Source of the DNA: Acestrorhynchus altus
Taxonomy: Eukaryota; Chordata; Actinopteri; Characiformes; Acestrorhynchidae
Length of the DNA: 64,000 nt
Direction: 5' to 3'
NCBI GenBank assembly: GCA_034509495.1
Contig: CM067512.1
Span: forward strand, 8,148,468 to 8,212,467
Made by a program: the position numbers and the translations under genes. Of the stretch, positions 62,134 through 64,000 are shown in pieces. Under the pieces are notes generated by a model. That model saw only the letters and a program-made list of their open reading frames with translations. It did no database searches and was not told the origin of the DNA. Positions within the stretch are counted from its first letter, which is position 1. Every line of letters starts with the position of its first letter.

Positions 62134-64000
62134 CCTACACAAGAGGGCAGTTTGAGACTAAAAATACCACAGTACTGCATTAAAGAAATCTGAGTAAACT
62201 TGTTAAAAGTTTTGCTTCTCCATCAACTATTTTAGAGGTCCATTGTTTTGTCCCAACAACTACTAGCATGTTTTTTTAGATACACACATGTACGGTGGGA
62301 AAAATGAGTATTTGACACACTGCTGTTTTCCCCTTCCTACAAAGAATGAAGAGGTCTGCAATTTTTATCGTAGGTACACTTCATCAAAAGAAAATCACAT
62401 TGTATGATTTTTAAATAATTAATTCACATTTTATCGCATGAAATTAGTATTTGATACAATAGAAAACAGAACTTAAAATTTGGTACAGAAACCTTTGTTT
62501 GAAATTACAGAGGTCGGACATTTCCTGTAGCTCTTGACAAAGTTTGCACACACTCTTTTGGCTCACTCCTCAAAATCTCACAATACATGGCCCCATCCAT
62601 CCTCTCTTCAATGCGACACAGTCATCTTCTCCCGTTTACAGAAAAGCACCCCCAAAGTATTATGGTTCCACCCCATGCTTCTCAGTTGGGATGGAGTTCT
62701 TGGGGTTGTACTCATCCTTCTTCTTCCTCCTATGGTACGTGGAGTTGATACCAAAAAGTTCTATTTTGGTTTCATCTGACCACATGACCTTCTCTCCTGC
62801 CTCCTCTGGATCATCCAGATGGTCATTGGTGAACTTCAAACAGGTCTGGATATGTGCTGGCATAAGCAGGGGGAGCTTGTTCCCTGCAGGATTTTAATCC
62901 ATGATGGGATAGTGTTACTAAAGGTAATCTTTGAGACCCAGCTCTCTTCGGGTCATTGACAAGGTCCTCCCGTGTAGTTCTGGGCTGATTCCTGACCTGA
63001 TTCCTGACCTTTTCCAGAATCATCCTTACCCCAGACTGAGTAAGAGGGACAGTCATCTTGTGGTTCTTCCATTTTCTAATAATTGCCCCAACAGCTGTTG
63101 TCTTCTCACCAAACTGCTTGCATATTGTCCTATAGCCCATCCCAGTCACGTGCAGGTCTACATTTTTGTGCCTGGTGTCCTTAGACAATTCTTTGGTCTA
63201 GGTCATTGTTAAGAGTCTGGAGTATGATTGAGTGTGTGGACAGGTGTCTTCTACACAGGTAACAAGCTCAAAAGGGTACAATTAATATAGGTAATGAATG
63301 CAGAGTTGGAGGCCATCTTAAACTAATATATCTATGAGAGCCTGGATTCTTGCTGGTTGGTAGGTCATCAAATACTTATTTCATGCAATAAAAAGCAAAT
63401 GAATCATTTAAAAATTGTGATTTTCAGGATATATATTTTTATTCTCACTGTTGAACTGTTGATAAATTACAGACCGCTCATCTTTGTAGGTGGGGAAACC
63501 TGCAAAATCGGCAGAGTATCAAATACTTATTTTCCCCACTGTATATGCCCAGGTTTGGCCTCAGACATGACCATTTTGTTGAATGTGAAATGTGAACATA
63601 TGCACTAAAACTTAAATATGACATTTATCTGCATTTCTTTGTTCAGAATTTTATAAGTTGTAAACTTTACAACAGAATACTGAACCTGTCAGAACATCTG
63701 TACACAACACTGCTATTCTATGCATATATTCGTGTTTAATTAGGTAAATAAACAGGAATATAAAGTACTTCAGAATTTATTTCTTCAGTATTTTAAATTT
63801 TTAGATAAACCAGATGCAGTTTTATATGCCAATTTCCTGGGTTTTGGCCTCAGAATAAAACCACTTTTAGACAGAAGTGAGGGTTAACTTAGAGAGCTAC
63901 TGGCATAAATCTGTAGGTCACAAGGCCTGGTTTGATGTGCATGCTTAACAGATTTACTGACAATTGCAAGAATGATTGTCTCAGAAAACTGACTACAGAA
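62134..64000. other. immt intron reaching the window edge
   Basis: No further immt exon could be found upstream of 62133. The interval is mostly the Tc1-like copy at 62291-63543. From 63544 to 64000 I see AT-rich sequence with no recognisable feature. Confidence 0.6.
62291..63543 (-). mobile_element. Tc1-like transposon relic, about 1.25 kb, with both ends
   Basis: Inverted ends: TACGGTGGGAAAAATGAGTA at the left, and TACAGTGGGGAAAATAAGTA read inward on the minus strand from the right. Minus-strand transposase: the HTH region GMGYRTICKQFGEKTTAVG (about 63090-63140), then PRTTREDLV, then WSDETKIELFG (about 62760), then a C-terminal RATGNVRPL-type remnant near 62520. The block carrying the second catalytic Asp is deleted and the frame is broken, so the element is dead. 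Confidence 0.88.

Noticed and set aside
63357..63608. 83-codon plus-strand frame at the right end of the window
   Set aside because: It spans the terminal region of the Tc1 relic and flanking AT-rich DNA, with no similarity to any known protein.
1..64000. Bacterial-type systems (CRISPR arrays, operons, toxin-antitoxin pairs, prophage)
   Set aside because: All genes are spliced vertebrate genes; repeats are microsatellites, minisatellites or transposon relics, without regular repeat-spacer structure.

Overview
This window is vertebrate nuclear DNA, almost certainly from a teleost fish. The genes are split by many short GT-AG introns. AT-, GATA- and AAT-type microsatellites are dense, relics of several Tc1/mariner families are scattered throughout, and there are tRNA-derived SINE and LINE 3'-end fragments of the kind common in fish. 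An ostariophysan is plausible, but the species cannot be fixed from sequence alone.

Seven protein-coding genes fill the window. From left to right they are mrnip (minus, 261-4974), pak1ip1 (plus, 5750-6838, one exon), tcirg1 (minus, CDS 9189-19144 plus a 5'UTR exon near 20711), prpf19 (minus, 25313-32613), polr1a (minus, 34850-48860), ptcd3 (plus, 49163-59335) and the 3' end of immt (minus, 61199-62133, continuing off the right edge). I rebuilt exon structures by hand from splice sites and family similarity. All six complete reading frames close without a frame break: MRNIP 423 aa in 7 exons, PAK1IP1 362 aa in 1, TCIRG1 827 aa in 19 coding exons, PRPF19 505 aa in 16, POLR1A 1693 aa in 34, PTCD3 686 aa in 24. 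These lengths are close to the mammalian family lengths except MRNIP, which is longer.

The products do not form a pathway in the operon sense, but several are housekeeping gene-expression factors: the largest RNA polymerase I subunit, a nucleolar WD40 ribosome-biogenesis factor, the Prp19 spliceosomal ubiquitin ligase and a mitoribosomal PPR protein. The others are a DNA double-strand-break repair cofactor, the osteoclast/lysosome V-ATPase a3 subunit and the MICOS core protein MIC60. The order POLR1A-PTCD3-IMMT, with the first two head to head, matches human chromosome 2p11.2. TCIRG1 and PRPF19 are both on human 11q12-13.

The non-coding part holds at least nine degraded Tc1/mariner-type copies, LINE 3' ends, SINE-like repeats, hAT-like MITEs, a 48-bp perfect palindrome, and tandem repeats in or next to the divergent promoters. 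I see no CRISPR array, operon, intact mobile element or clearly new enzymatic system. The best second looks are the intronless pak1ip1, the tandem-repeat-built presequence of PTCD3, the compact polr1a/ptcd3 bidirectional promoter with an adjacent intron-1 minisatellite, the palindrome, and an unexplained reading frame in polr1a intron 21.
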